From Acidobacteriota bacterium (GTDB lineage: Bacteria > Acidobacteriota > Vicinamibacteria > Vicinamibacterales > UBA2999), in contig JAQBVV010000003.1 in NCBI GenBank assembly GCA_027622905.1, positions 1 through 60,516 of the forward strand: DNA of 60,516 nt, written 5' to 3'. Position numbers and translations under genes: made by a program. Shown here piece after piece: positions 50,583 through 59,091 of this stretch. The notes under the pieces are model-generated. The model was not told the origin of the DNA. It saw nothing but the letters and a program-made list of their open reading frames with translations, and did not search any database. Every line of letters starts with the position of its first letter. The first letter of the stretch is position 1.

Positions 50583-51761
50583 ATGGTAGCGTCGCCGTGG
50601 ACGACGCCACGGCGTCGTATCTGCGTGCTGGTGACGGCGAGGCCGAGCTATTCCCGAATTCGTTCGGCGCTCCAGGCCATTCGAGATCACCCGGATCTGG
50701 AGTTGCAGCTGGTCGTGGGCGCCTCGGCGTTGCTCGAGCGGTACGGCAATGCGATCCAGGCCATCGAACATGACGGTTTCGAGCCAGCTGCGCGGGTGTT
50801 CATGGTGCTCGAGGGTGAGAACCTTGTGACATCGGCCAAGTCCACGGGCCTCGGACTGGTGGAGCTCGCCACGGTGTTTGACAACCTGAAACCTGACGCC
50901 GTTGTGACCGTGGCAGATCGATACGAAACCCTCGCGACAGCTGTCGCCGCGTCGTACATGAACATCCCGGTTGTCCACGTGCAGGGCGGAGAAGTGACCG
51001 GCTCGATCGACGAGAAGGTTCGCCACGCGGTCACGAAGCTCTCGAACCTCCATCTGGTATCGACCGCGCTCTCGCGCGAGCGCGTCATCAGGCTCGGCGA
51101 AGAACCGGATACGGTCGTGCTGACCGGGTGTCCGTCGATTGACATCGCGGCACAGGTGCAGCTCAGGCCGTCGCTCGATTTCGACCCATTCGAGAAGTAC
51201 GGCGGTGTGGGACCGCGGGGGGACTTGTCGAGAGGGTACCTGGTCGTGATGCAGCATTCCGTCACGACCGAGTGGAACGAGGCTCGGCAGCAGGTGGGCG
51301 AAACGCTGTACGCCGTCAAAGATCTCGGCCTGCCGGTGTTGTGGTTCTGGCCGAACGTCGATGCGGGATCAGATGGCACGTCCAAGGGGATCAGGATGTT
51401 CCGGGAGCAGGAAAAACCCGAGAACTTTCATTTTTTTCGGAACATGTCACCGGAAGATTTCCTGCGGCTACTGTGTGGTGCGACGGCGATCGTTGGCAAT
51501 TCCAGCGTTGCCATTCGCGAAGGTTCGTTCCTGGGCGTCCCGGCAGTCAACATCGGAACACGGCAGTTCGGGCGGGAGCGAGGGCACAACGTGATCGACG
51601 TCGATCATGATCGACGTGCGATCGTGGGTGCCGTCCAGGAGCACATGCGGCGCGGTAAACCAGCAGCGGATGTTCTGTATGGTGACGGTCGGGCCGGCGA
51701 GCGCATCGCCGACGCGCTGGCACAGCGCGAACTTCGGGTTGAGAAGCGCCTGACGTATTGA
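50583..51761 (+). CDS. neuC: UDP-GlcNAc 2-epimerase (hydrolysing), NeuC-like (copy 2)
   Basis: A 392-residue second NeuC-type epimerase, clearly homologous to the gene at 41749 but diverged. It has VLVTARPSYSRIRSAL, VADRYETLATAVAASY, QGGEVTGSIDEKVRHAVTK, MQHSVTTEWNEA, WFWPNVDAGSDG and GNSSVAIREGSFLG. The first loop is ARPSYSR in place of SRANYGS, in the region that meets the UDP-sugar base and phosphate, so the substrate may differ. The following methyltransferase starts at an ATG overlapping the stop by one base. Together with NeuB upstream and NeuA downstream this forms the more complete nonulosonate set. Confidence 0.87.
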   Translation: MVASPWTTPRRRICVLVTARPSYSRIRSALQAIRDHPDLELQLVVGASALLERYGNAIQAIEHDGFEPAARVFMVLEGENLVTSAKSTGLGLVELATVFDNLKPDAVVTVADRYETLATAVAASYMNIPVVHVQGGEVTGSIDEKVRHAVTKLSNLHLVSTALSRERVIRLGEEPDTVVLTGCPSIDIAAQVQLRPSLDFDPFEKYGGVGPRGDLSRGYLVVMQHSVTTEWNEARQQVGETLYAVKDLGLPVLWFWPNVDAGSDGTSKGIRMFREQEKPENFHFFRNMSPEDFLRLLCGATAIVGNSSVAIREGSFLGVPAVNIGTRQFGRERGHNVIDVDHDRRAIVGAVQEHMRRGKPAADVLYGDGRAGERIADALAQRELRVEKRLTY

Positions 51762-52684
51762 TGACGACCGAAGAACGCGACAGGCGCGCGACACGGATCG
51801 CGGCGCTGGGATTTGACTACGGGCGTCAGCCGAAGGGGTCGGTTGGGCACTGCAATCTCTGCGGCGGGTCGGCGTTCACTGGACTCACGCATGTGGACCG
51901 TTACGGCTATAGCGCCACGGCCGTCGGATGCGGTGGCTGCGGGTTGGTGTTTCTCGATCCGGTCATGACGGGCGAGGCGTACGGGCAGTTCTACGCGGAC
52001 ACGTACCGCCCGCTCGTCAGCGCGTATCACGGGCGTGTGATTGACGCGCGCAGCATCCAGCAGGAACAGCGCGAGTACGCCCGTGAGCGTGGGGACCTGC
52101 TGGCACCGTATCTGGCTGGTCACGGTTATCGGACGCTACTCGACATCGGCGGGTCGACCGGGGTCGTCGCGCGCGCGATCGCGCAGCGATTCGGACTGAG
52201 CGCGACGGTCGTGGATCCCGCTCCGCTCGAGACTGCCGAGGCGCACCGACTCGGAATCGAGACGATCGAAGGCCTCGTTGAGACCGTAGATTTCGGCGAT
52301 AGATGTTTCGATGTCGTGCTGCTGTGTCAGACGGTCGACCACCTGCTCGACATCGGGGGGACGCTGCGCCGCGTCAGAGCGCTCCTGGCTCCAACCGGCC
52401 TTCTCTTCGTGGACATCGTGGACTTCCGGGCGGCCTACCTGCGCAACTGGTCCATTGAAGAGGCGATCAAGATCGATCACCCGTACTACCTCACCGAATC
52501 GACGATGGTCGCGTATCTGAGGCAGGCCGGTTTTGATGTCGTACGAACGGACTTCGCCGCCGATCATCTCCATGTGAGCTATGTCGCGCGACCATCCCAG
52601 CCCGCGTCGTGCTCGCCCTCAGACGAGGATGTCAGGGCTTTGTGGCGTGAGATTCGATTCGTGCAGAACGCGTCGCAACCGTGA
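51761..52684 (+). CDS. SAM methyltransferase with N-terminal CxxC/CxxC domain
   Basis: A 307-residue protein from ATG 51761 (TGATG overlap; an adjacent TTG is possible). The N-terminus has CNLC and, about 35 residues on, CGGC, the small metal-binding domain also seen at 28862. Motif I is LLDIGGSTGVVARAIA, with Gly-Gly-Ser in place of the usual Gly-x-Gly; the acidic residue on strand 2 is in VVDPA, and motif IV is DVVLLCQTVDHLLD. It lies inside the nonulosonate set, between NeuC and NeuA, so its substrate may be a nonulosonate precursor or a CMP-sugar rather than the finished chain. Confidence 0.8.
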   Translation: MTTEERDRRATRIAALGFDYGRQPKGSVGHCNLCGGSAFTGLTHVDRYGYSATAVGCGGCGLVFLDPVMTGEAYGQFYADTYRPLVSAYHGRVIDARSIQQEQREYARERGDLLAPYLAGHGYRTLLDIGGSTGVVARAIAQRFGLSATVVDPAPLETAEAHRLGIETIEGLVETVDFGDRCFDVVLLCQTVDHLLDIGGTLRRVRALLAPTGLLFVDIVDFRAAYLRNWSIEEAIKIDHPYYLTESTMVAYLRQAGFDVVRTDFAADHLHVSYVARPSQPASCSPSDEDVRALWREIRFVQNASQP

Positions 52685-53385
52685 GTACACCGAGGGTCCT
52701 CGCGCTGGTTCCCGCCCGAGGCGGCTCGAAAGGTGTCCCTGACAAGAACACGAAATTGCTGGCCGGGCGTACGTTGCTCGACTACGTAGCGGCGGCAGCG
52801 ACCGCTTCAGGCGTTGTCGATCGGATCGTGCTATCGACGGATTCTGAACGGATAGCCGCCGAGGGACGGCGGGCAGGACTGGACGTGCCGTTTCTCCGGC
52901 CTGCCGATCTTGCGCGTGACGACACGCCGATGTTCCCGGTGATCGAGCACGCCGTGGACGCGCTCCGGAACGACGGATGGGTCGCGGACATCGTCGTCCT
53001 TCTGCAGCCGACCTCTCCCCTGCGGCGCGGCGAGCACATTCGGCGGGCCGTGCAGCAGCTTCGGACATCCGGCGCCGACTCCGTGGTGACAGTCGTCGAA
53101 CTCCCGAGGCATCTTTCCCCGGACTATGTGATGCGTGTGGTTGCCGGGCGACTGGAGCCGTTCCTGGCCGAGGGCGAGCATGTGACCAGGCGGCAGGATG
53201 CGCGGGCGGCGTTCGTCCGGGACGGGACGGTCTACGCGTTCTGGAGTCGAACGCTTCAGGAGACGCGGAGTATTTACGGACGTGACTGCCGTCCCCTCGT
53301 TCTTGACGAGGCGGAGTCGATCACGATCGACACGCCGCGAGACTGGGCTGAGGCGGAGCGCCGGCTTCGCGTGGCGGATGCGTGA
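52681..53385 (+). CDS. neuA: CMP-nonulosonate cytidylyltransferase, NeuA-like (copy 2)
   Basis: A 234-residue cytidylyltransferase starting at GTG 52681 (GTGA overlap). It has VPARGGSKGVPDKN at the nucleotide site, LSTDSERIAAEG, LLQPTSPLRRGEH and a late ITIDTPRDWAEAE. It is related to the copy at 42900, and both keep the ARGGSK loop that binds the CTP phosphates. Its gene set includes NeuB and NeuC, so it should make the main CMP-nonulosonate of the locus. The next family B gene starts eight bases before its end. Confidence 0.87.
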   Translation: MSTPRVLALVPARGGSKGVPDKNTKLLAGRTLLDYVAAAATASGVVDRIVLSTDSERIAAEGRRAGLDVPFLRPADLARDDTPMFPVIEHAVDALRNDGWVADIVVLLQPTSPLRRGEHIRRAVQQLRTSGADSVVTVVELPRHLSPDYVMRVVAGRLEPFLAEGEHVTRRQDARAAFVRDGTVYAFWSRTLQETRSIYGRDCRPLVLDEAESITIDTPRDWAEAERRLRVADA

Positions 53386-54505
53386 TCGCCCGCGCGATCC
53401 GCTGACGGCTGCCAGGAACCTCTCTGCCAAGGCGTGGCGGCGTGCGGCGGCTGTCCCGAAGCGTGGAGTCAAGCTGGCCAGGCGACTCGACCGTCTGCGC
53501 GAGGCCGCGACCGCCTGTCACTCGGAGTGGAACGTCGAACGCGCCATCGCCGCAGTGGCACGCGGTCGACGGCCGATCATCGTGGGACCCTGGTTGTCGG
53601 AGGTGGGGTTCGAGGTGCTGTACTGGATACCCTTTCTCCGGTGGTTCGAGGACCGCTATCGCGTCGACCGGGAGCGGGTCGTGGCCGTCTCGCGGGGGGG
53701 CGTTGCCGATTGGTACAGGGACGTGGCGGACGGGTACGTTGAGATCTTCGATCACGTAACTCCGGACACGTTCAGCCGCCGGAATGCACAGCGCCGGGAA
53801 GAACACGAGTCTGGAGGCCAGAAGCAGACGGTTCAAGGTTCGCTGGATCGCGACATCCTCTCAGCCGTCAGGCGCCAGACGGGGCTGGAGGACGCGGCGG
53901 TGTGTCACCCGTCGCTCATGTACCGCCTGTTCAACCAGTTCTGGCTCGGCAATCGTGCGCTCGACCTCGTCGTGTCCCATACCCGGCACCTGCCGTTGAG
54001 CGTGGAGCCGGCGTCCGATCTCGACCTGCCAGCGCGCTATGTCGCCGCGAAGTTTTACACCGGGGCGGCGCTGCCAGACACATCCGCGCATCGCGGAGCC
54101 CTGCGTGACCTGGTGCGCACGGTGGCCCGCCGGATACCGGTCGTGACGCTCGACACGGGGATGGCGACCGACGAGCACGAGGACTATCTGTTTCGCGACA
54201 TCCCGAACGTGCGGAGTCTGCATGATCGGCTGACGCCGCGGACGAACCTCGGCGTGCAAGCGTCGGTGATCGCCGGGGCCGAGAGGTTCATCGGTACATG
54301 CGGAAGCGTGGCCTGGATAGCGCCGATGCTTGGTGTCAACACGACGGCGGTATACGCGGAGGATCGCTTTCTTGCCTCGCACATCATGTTTGCTGGTCAG
54401 GTCTACGGACGGATGGGTGCGGCCAGGTTCGAGACGCTGGACGTGAGCGCGGTGATGCAGACCGATGGGCTGGCGTCTCTGGCGGTTGACACGGTGAGAG
54501 GTTGA
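53378..54505 (+). CDS. family B putative glycosyltransferase (B3)
   Basis: A 375-residue family B member, ATG 53378 overlapping the NeuA stop by eight bases. After a basic N-terminal helix (LARRLDRLREAA) come IIVGPWLSEVGFEVLYWIPF, VAVSRGGVADWY, CHPSLMYRLFNQFW, YVAAKFYTGAALPD, VVTLDTGMATDEHED, RTNLGVQASVIAGAERFIG and VAWIAPMLGV. The family TYGG position reads TCGS. Direct coupling to NeuA suggests use of its CMP-sugar as donor; this is inference from gene order. Confidence 0.7.
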   Translation: MRDRPRDPLTAARNLSAKAWRRAAAVPKRGVKLARRLDRLREAATACHSEWNVERAIAAVARGRRPIIVGPWLSEVGFEVLYWIPFLRWFEDRYRVDRERVVAVSRGGVADWYRDVADGYVEIFDHVTPDTFSRRNAQRREEHESGGQKQTVQGSLDRDILSAVRRQTGLEDAAVCHPSLMYRLFNQFWLGNRALDLVVSHTRHLPLSVEPASDLDLPARYVAAKFYTGAALPDTSAHRGALRDLVRTVARRIPVVTLDTGMATDEHEDYLFRDIPNVRSLHDRLTPRTNLGVQASVIAGAERFIGTCGSVAWIAPMLGVNTTAVYAEDRFLASHIMFAGQVYGRMGAARFETLDVSAVMQTDGLASLAVDTVRG

Positions 54506-54656
54506 CGAACGTCGAAGGCCATAGCCCTCCTTCCGGCTGGCGCGCGCGTGCACGTCGCCGCCGCAGGGTATTCGGGGTTGGTCGCAGCGCGGGTACCCGT
54601 GTCGGTAGGGCAGTGATTCGAGTGACGAACCCTGTGGATACACATTTCCGACGATC
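54506..54656 (+). other. 151-base gap between B3 and B4
   Basis: The only notable break in the four-gene family B run. I see no clear promoter, terminator or small gene. The next start codon (GTG 54657) has no good ribosome binding site, so the true start could be slightly different. Confidence 0.4.
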
Positions 54657-55694
54657 GTGCTGCGGGTGACGTTGGAGCGACGCGGACAGAGCCGCGTGCG
54701 GCGCGTGGTGCCCGCGCCGATCCGTCGCGTCCTGGCTCGCGCGGTTGCCACGAGAAGGGCCGCCCAGATCGAGCGCCAGCTGCTGACGCTGGCTCGTGGT
54801 GACCAGGTGGTCGTGCTCGGCCCGTGGCTCGGGGAAGTCGGCTTCGAACTGTTGTACTGGATTCCGTTCCTGCGCTGGTTTGCAGAGCACTACGACGTGG
54901 CCCCGGAGCGCCTGATCGCGGTCTCGCGTGGCGGTAGCGCTGCAGCCTGGTACGGGGCGTGTGCGGCTAGGTCGTACGACGCGCTGTCATTCATGTCGCC
55001 GCAGGAGTTCCGGCGGAGGAATCAGGACCGTCACGGGCAATTCGGAGAGCAGAAGCAGGTCGCGGCGGCGCCGCTGGACGACGATATCGTCAGCGCCGTG
55101 TCTCGGGCCGAGGGGCAGGGCGTGTCGGTGCTCCACCCGTCGACGATGTACCGGCTCTTCGCGCCGTACTGGTGGGGACACCGGCCTCTTGCGTGGGTAC
55201 GGCGATACACACGATTCGCCCTGCTACAGCCCCCACCGATTGCGGTGGACCTTCCGGCGAATTACACGGCAGTGAAGTTCTACTTCAACGATTGCTTCAA
55301 GGACACGCCGGAGAACCGCGCATTCGTGCACCGGACGATTCAAGCGCTCTCGGAAGAGGGTCCGGTGATCTCGCTGTCGACAGGAGTTGCCGTCGACGAC
55401 CACGCGCCATGTGAGCCTGACGTCGCGGCCTTGCAGAGTATTCGTGATCTCTTGACGCCAGAGAACAACCTGGCGGTCCAGTCGGCCATTGTTGCCGGTG
55501 CTCGCCGCTTCGTGGGGACCTACGGCGGGTTCGCGTATCTCGCGCCTCTCTGTGGTGTCCCCGCCGTGAGCTATCACTCCGACCCGGGTGGCTTTTCCAT
55601 GCGGCACCTCGATCTGGCGCGGGACGTACTGGCGTCGAACGGTGATGCCGATCTGTTGGAGGTCGTCGAGGTGGCGCGGGAGGCCAGGCGGTGA
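54657..55694 (+). CDS. family B putative glycosyltransferase (B4)
   Basis: A 345-residue family B member from GTG 54657. It shows a basic N-terminus, VVLGPWLGEVGFELLYWIPF, LIAVSRGGSAAAWYG, VLHPSTMYRLFAPYW, YTAVKFYFNDCFKDTPENRAF, LSTGVAVDDHAP, ENNLAVQSAVIAGARRFVG and TYGGFAYLAPLCGVPAVSYHS. KFYFNDCF and TYGG with YLAPLCG are shared with B1 rather than with B3, B5 or B6, so B1 and B4 may form one subgroup with similar specificity. The next gene overlaps its stop. Confidence 0.7.
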   Translation: MLRVTLERRGQSRVRRVVPAPIRRVLARAVATRRAAQIERQLLTLARGDQVVVLGPWLGEVGFELLYWIPFLRWFAEHYDVAPERLIAVSRGGSAAAWYGACAARSYDALSFMSPQEFRRRNQDRHGQFGEQKQVAAAPLDDDIVSAVSRAEGQGVSVLHPSTMYRLFAPYWWGHRPLAWVRRYTRFALLQPPPIAVDLPANYTAVKFYFNDCFKDTPENRAFVHRTIQALSEEGPVISLSTGVAVDDHAPCEPDVAALQSIRDLLTPENNLAVQSAIVAGARRFVGTYGGFAYLAPLCGVPAVSYHSDPGGFSMRHLDLARDVLASNGDADLLEVVEVAREARR

Positions 55695-56737
55695 GGATAG
55701 TGTCGCGCTGGCGGTCACGTGCCCACCGAGTCGGCGAGCAGTGGTCGACGTGGCACGAGGAGTGGGGGGTCGAGCGAGACCTCGAACGCGTGCTCGCCGG
55801 GACGCAGCCGGTGATTGTTGGTCCCTGGCTCTCCGAGGTCGGCTACGAGGTGCTCTACTGGGTGCCATTTTTGCGTTGGATCGCAGCCGCGTACCGGATT
55901 CCCGAAGAGCGCTTGATCGTGCTATCGCGTGGAGGGACTGCCAGCTGGTACCAGGGCATCGCGTCGAGGTACGTCGAGGTGTTTGACTACGCGACGGCGA
56001 GCGAGTTGTCCGACCGCGTTGCCGCCGGGACGCTCAAGCAGCGAGACGTCTCTGAGTTCGATCGCGGCCTCGTCCGGCGGGCTGTTGAGGGACTTGGTCT
56101 GGACCCCGACGTGTCGGTATTGCACCCATCGCTGATGTTTCGCTGGTTCGCGCCATTCTGGTCCGGGAAGGAGACACTGGGTTTCGCCGAGCGGCACACC
56201 AGATATACACGGGTGACACCACCTGCCGCCACACTCCCGGTTCAGCTGCCCGACGAGTACGCTGCGGTGAAGCTGTATGCGGCGCGCTCGCTACCTGATG
56301 AGCCTGCCGTACGCACGCAGCTGCGGGCCCTTGTACATGGTTTGAGCGAATGGCTGCCGGTCGTGCAGCTGGAGACCGGCCTCGGACTCGATGACCATGC
56401 CGACTACGATCTCGGCATGAACGAGCGGGTGGTCAGCCTCAGTGGACGCCTTGACGTGCGCACCAACCTCGCCGTGCAGACGCAAGTCATTTCGGGAGCG
56501 CGGCTGTTTCTTGGGACCTGCGGTGGGCTGGCTTGGCTGGCGCCGCTACTGGGAGTCGCGACAGTTCCAGTCCTGGCGGACGCGTCGTTCCTCCATGCGC
56601 ACCTGCATCTGGCGCGCCGCGTCTATGGCCGAACTGGCGCAGGGTCGTTTTCACCCGTGGATCTGCATGGGCTGACAATCGCCGGATTGACTGCCGGCCG
56701 TGGCCTGGGCGTCGGCGACGGTCAGCGGTCGTTTTGA
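55691..56737 (+). CDS. family B putative glycosyltransferase (B5)
   Basis: A 348-residue family B member (GTG 55691, GTGA overlap). Landmarks: VIVGPWLSEVGYEVLYWVPF, LIVLSRGGTASWYQG, VLHPSLMFRWFAPFW, YAAVKLYAARSLPD, VQLETGLGLDDHADY, RTNLAVQTQVISGARLFLG and TCGGLAWLAPLLGV. TCGG-x-AWLAPLLGV groups it with B6 (B3 reads TCGS with AWIAPMLGV). The D-x-D-D-H element is kept in all members and may hold a catalytic or metal-binding residue. Stop and next start overlap (TGATG). Confidence 0.7.
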   Translation: MRIVSRWRSRAHRVGEQWSTWHEEWGVERDLERVLAGTQPVIVGPWLSEVGYEVLYWVPFLRWIAAAYRIPEERLIVLSRGGTASWYQGIASRYVEVFDYATASELSDRVAAGTLKQRDVSEFDRGLVRRAVEGLGLDPDVSVLHPSLMFRWFAPFWSGKETLGFAERHTRYTRVTPPAATLPVQLPDEYAAVKLYAARSLPDEPAVRTQLRALVHGLSEWLPVVQLETGLGLDDHADYDLGMNERVVSLSGRLDVRTNLAVQTQVISGARLFLGTCGGLAWLAPLLGVATVPVLADASFLHAHLHLARRVYGRTGAGSFSPVDLHGLTIAGLTAGRGLGVGDGQRSF

Positions 56738-57954
56738 TGCGCATGCCGAACCTGGCACGAGCAGCGCTGAACGTCGCGGGTGTCCGCTGGCGACGGGCCG
56801 AGCGGCACTGGCGCTCCGCCGTGCAGGTGTCAGGCCGCCTTGGAAGGAAGGCACGGCGACAGGGAGAGCTCCTCTCCAGAGCACCCGTACTCGTGCGGGC
56901 GCGGATGCTACGGGGTCGTGCCGCGATCGAGCGGGCTCGAAAGCGGGTCGCGCGTTTCGATGACCATGTCGTGAGTCCGTATCGGACCGAACGTCGGGTA
57001 CATCGTGTGCTTGCCCGCGCGGCGTCGCATCGAGGCACGATCGTCGCGGGTCCGTGGACATCAGAGGTCGGATACGAGGTGCTGTACTGGATTCCTTTTC
57101 TGCATTGGGCCGTTGACTACTATGGCGTTCGGCCAGAGCGCGTCGTCGCACTGTCGCGCGGCGGCACGCAGGCCTGGTACGGCGGCATCGCGACCCGATA
57201 CGTTGAGATCTTCGATCTCATCACACCCGACGAGTTCGCTGACCAGGCATCGGCTCGCCGGGAACGCGGCGATCAGAAGCAGATGGTCCCCTCTGATTTC
57301 GACCGCGACATGGTTCGGGCCGCCACGGAGCGGCTTGGGATTCGTGACGCAGTCGTGTGGCATCCCGGCGTCATGTACCAGTTGTTCCGCGCGTTCTGGC
57401 ACGGTGACCGGTCGATCGACTTCCTGTTTCGTCACACGAACTTCCTCCGCGCTGGCGCGATGGAACTTGCGCCAGATGGTCTGGGACTGCCACCGGACTA
57501 TGCGGCGGTCAAGTTCTACACGGGTCCCGCACTGCCGGACAGCGAGCGCAATCGACAGGCGTTGTACGAGCTGGTCAGGGGGCTCGCCGCCAGCATGCCT
57601 GTGGTGATGCTCGACACCGCGTGGAGCGTGGATGAGCACAAGGACTATGCGTTTGAAGGGATTCCTGGCGTGACGACGCTGCGGCCGTCGCTTGACCCAC
57701 GGACCAACCTCGGTCTGCAGACTCGTGTCATCGCGGGTGCCAGGCGGTTTGTCGGCACGTGTGGCGGACTTGCCTGGCTGGCGCCGCTGCTTGGCGTGGA
57801 CACGCTCGCCGTCTACCAGGACGATCGGTATCTGACCGCCCATCTGTACGCGATAAGATCCCTGTGCCGGCGAATGCAGACCGGCAGATTTTCGACGTTG
57901 AATCTAGATGCGCTGCGCGGCGTCACCGCCGCGTCGGGCGCCGAGGTGTCCTGA
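56737..57954 (+). CDS. family B putative glycosyltransferase (B6)
   Basis: A 405-residue family B member from ATG 56737, overlapping the previous stop by one base. The N-terminal ~100 residues are strongly basic and helical (GRLGRKARRQGELLSRAP). The core has IVAGPWTSEVGYEVLYWIPF, VVALSRGGTQAWYGG, VWHPGVMYQLFRAFW, YAAVKFYTGPALPD, VVMLDTAWSVDEHKDY, RTNLGLQTRVIAGARRFVG and TCGGLAWLAPLLGV. It is the last of four family B genes in a row. The epimerase gene follows directly, its ATG next to this stop. Confidence 0.7.
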   Translation: MRMPNLARAALNVAGVRWRRAERHWRSAVQVSGRLGRKARRQGELLSRAPVLVRARMLRGRAAIERARKRVARFDDHVVSPYRTERRVHRVLARAASHRGTIVAGPWTSEVGYEVLYWIPFLHWAVDYYGVRPERVVALSRGGTQAWYGGIATRYVEIFDLITPDEFADQASARRERGDQKQMVPSDFDRDMVRAATERLGIRDAVVWHPGVMYQLFRAFWHGDRSIDFLFRHTNFLRAGAMELAPDGLGLPPDYAAVKFYTGPALPDSERNRQALYELVRGLAASMPVVMLDTAWSVDEHKDYAFEGIPGVTTLRPSLDPRTNLGLQTRVIAGARRFVGTCGGLAWLAPLLGVDTLAVYQDDRYLTAHLYAIRSLCRRMQTGRFSTLNLDALRGVTAASGAEVS

Positions 57955-59091
57955 ATGGCGATTCGGTCGGTGTTGGTGACAGGAGGGGCCGGGTACATCG
58001 GTTCACACCTGGTCGATCGTCTTGTGGCCAGAGAGTATCTGGTCACCGTGCTCGACAGCCTGGAGCCGCAGGTACATCGCACGGGAGGATGGCCGTCGTA
58101 CGCCAACCCCGGAGCGGTATACGTGCGCGGCGACGTTCGAGATCGTGCCGCCTTCGAGCCGCTCGTACTGGCCGCAGACGCGGTCGTGCACTTTGGTGCA
58201 GCGGTCAGCGTTGGCCAGAGCATGTACCAGGTCGACCGGTACGTCGACGTGAATACCCGAGGGACGGCCCTGCTGCTCGATATCCTGGTCAACGCCAAGC
58301 ACCATGTCGAGAAGGTCGTCGTGGCATCGTCGATCGGGGTGTATGGCGAAGGAGCCTACCAGTGCGCTGACTGTGGCACGGTGGCGCCTGGAATCAGGCC
58401 AGCCGAGCAGCTGGCCGCGCGAGACTGGGAGCAGCATTGTCCGCACTGCGGGCGCCACGCGGTGTCGGTTCCGACACCGGAAGACAAGCCGCTATACCGC
58501 GACAACATCTATTCGATGACGAAGTACCACCAGGAGGAAATGGTCCTCCTCATCGGGAAGACGTACGGGATCCCGTCGGTTGCGCCCCGTTTTTTCAATG
58601 TCTACGGGCCGCGGCAGAGTCTCAGTAATCCCTACGCAGGCGTCGCCGCCATCTGGCTGAGCCGTTTGCTCAACAAGAAGCAGCCGGTGGTCTTTGAGGA
58701 TGGAGGTCAGCTTCGGGACTTCGTGTCCATCCATGACGTGGTCGACTGTCTCGTGCTGATGCTGGAGAAGCCGGGGGCCGACTATCTGCCTGTCAACATC
58801 GGGTCGGGCCAGACGGTCACGATCCTGGACATCGCGCGGTTGCTCGCGCGGTTGCTGGATACGCCGATCGAGCCTCAGGTCACCCAGACGGGGCGCACGT
58901 TCGACATTCGTCACAACACCGCTGACATTACGCGCGCGCGATCGACGCTGGGGTTCGAGCCACGGGTGACGCTCGAGCAGGGGTTCGCCGAACTCATCGA
59001 GTGGGCCAGAACGACGCCGGATGTCGCGGAGGATTTTTTCGACAGGGCGCTACAGGAGCTGCAGGACAAAGGACTGCTCGTCCAGCCGTGA
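57955..59091 (+). CDS. NAD-dependent sugar epimerase with a four-cysteine insert
   Basis: A 378-residue extended SDR: TGGAGYIGSHL at 9-19, SSIGVYGEGAY near 125-135, Tyr186-x3-Lys190 in YSMTK, and RFFNVYGPRQ. Between the Ser and Tyr motifs is an insert with C137-x2-C140 and C162-x2-C165, likely a zinc-binding knuckle. From memory, this architecture occurs in enzymes annotated as dTDP-L-rhamnose 4-epimerase, so that is the best guess, but other deoxysugar substrates are possible. The small nucleotidyltransferase gene overlaps its stop. Confidence 0.82.
   Translation: MAIRSVLVTGGAGYIGSHLVDRLVAREYLVTVLDSLEPQVHRTGGWPSYANPGAVYVRGDVRDRAAFEPLVLAADAVVHFGAAVSVGQSMYQVDRYVDVNTRGTALLLDILVNAKHHVEKVVVASSIGVYGEGAYQCADCGTVAPGIRPAEQLAARDWEQHCPHCGRHAVSVPTPEDKPLYRDNIYSMTKYHQEEMVLLIGKTYGIPSVAPRFFNVYGPRQSLSNPYAGVAAIWLSRLLNKKQPVVFEDGGQLRDFVSIHDVVDCLVLMLEKPGADYLPVNIGSGQTVTILDIARLLARLLDTPIEPQVTQTGRTFDIRHNTADITRARSTLGFEPRVTLEQGFAELIEWARTTPDVAEDFFDRALQELQDKGLLVQP

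Noticed and set aside
41749..51761. Possibility that the two NeuC (and two NeuA) genes are an assembly duplication
   Set aside because: The copies differ throughout in protein sequence and in surrounding genes, so they are genuine paralogues.
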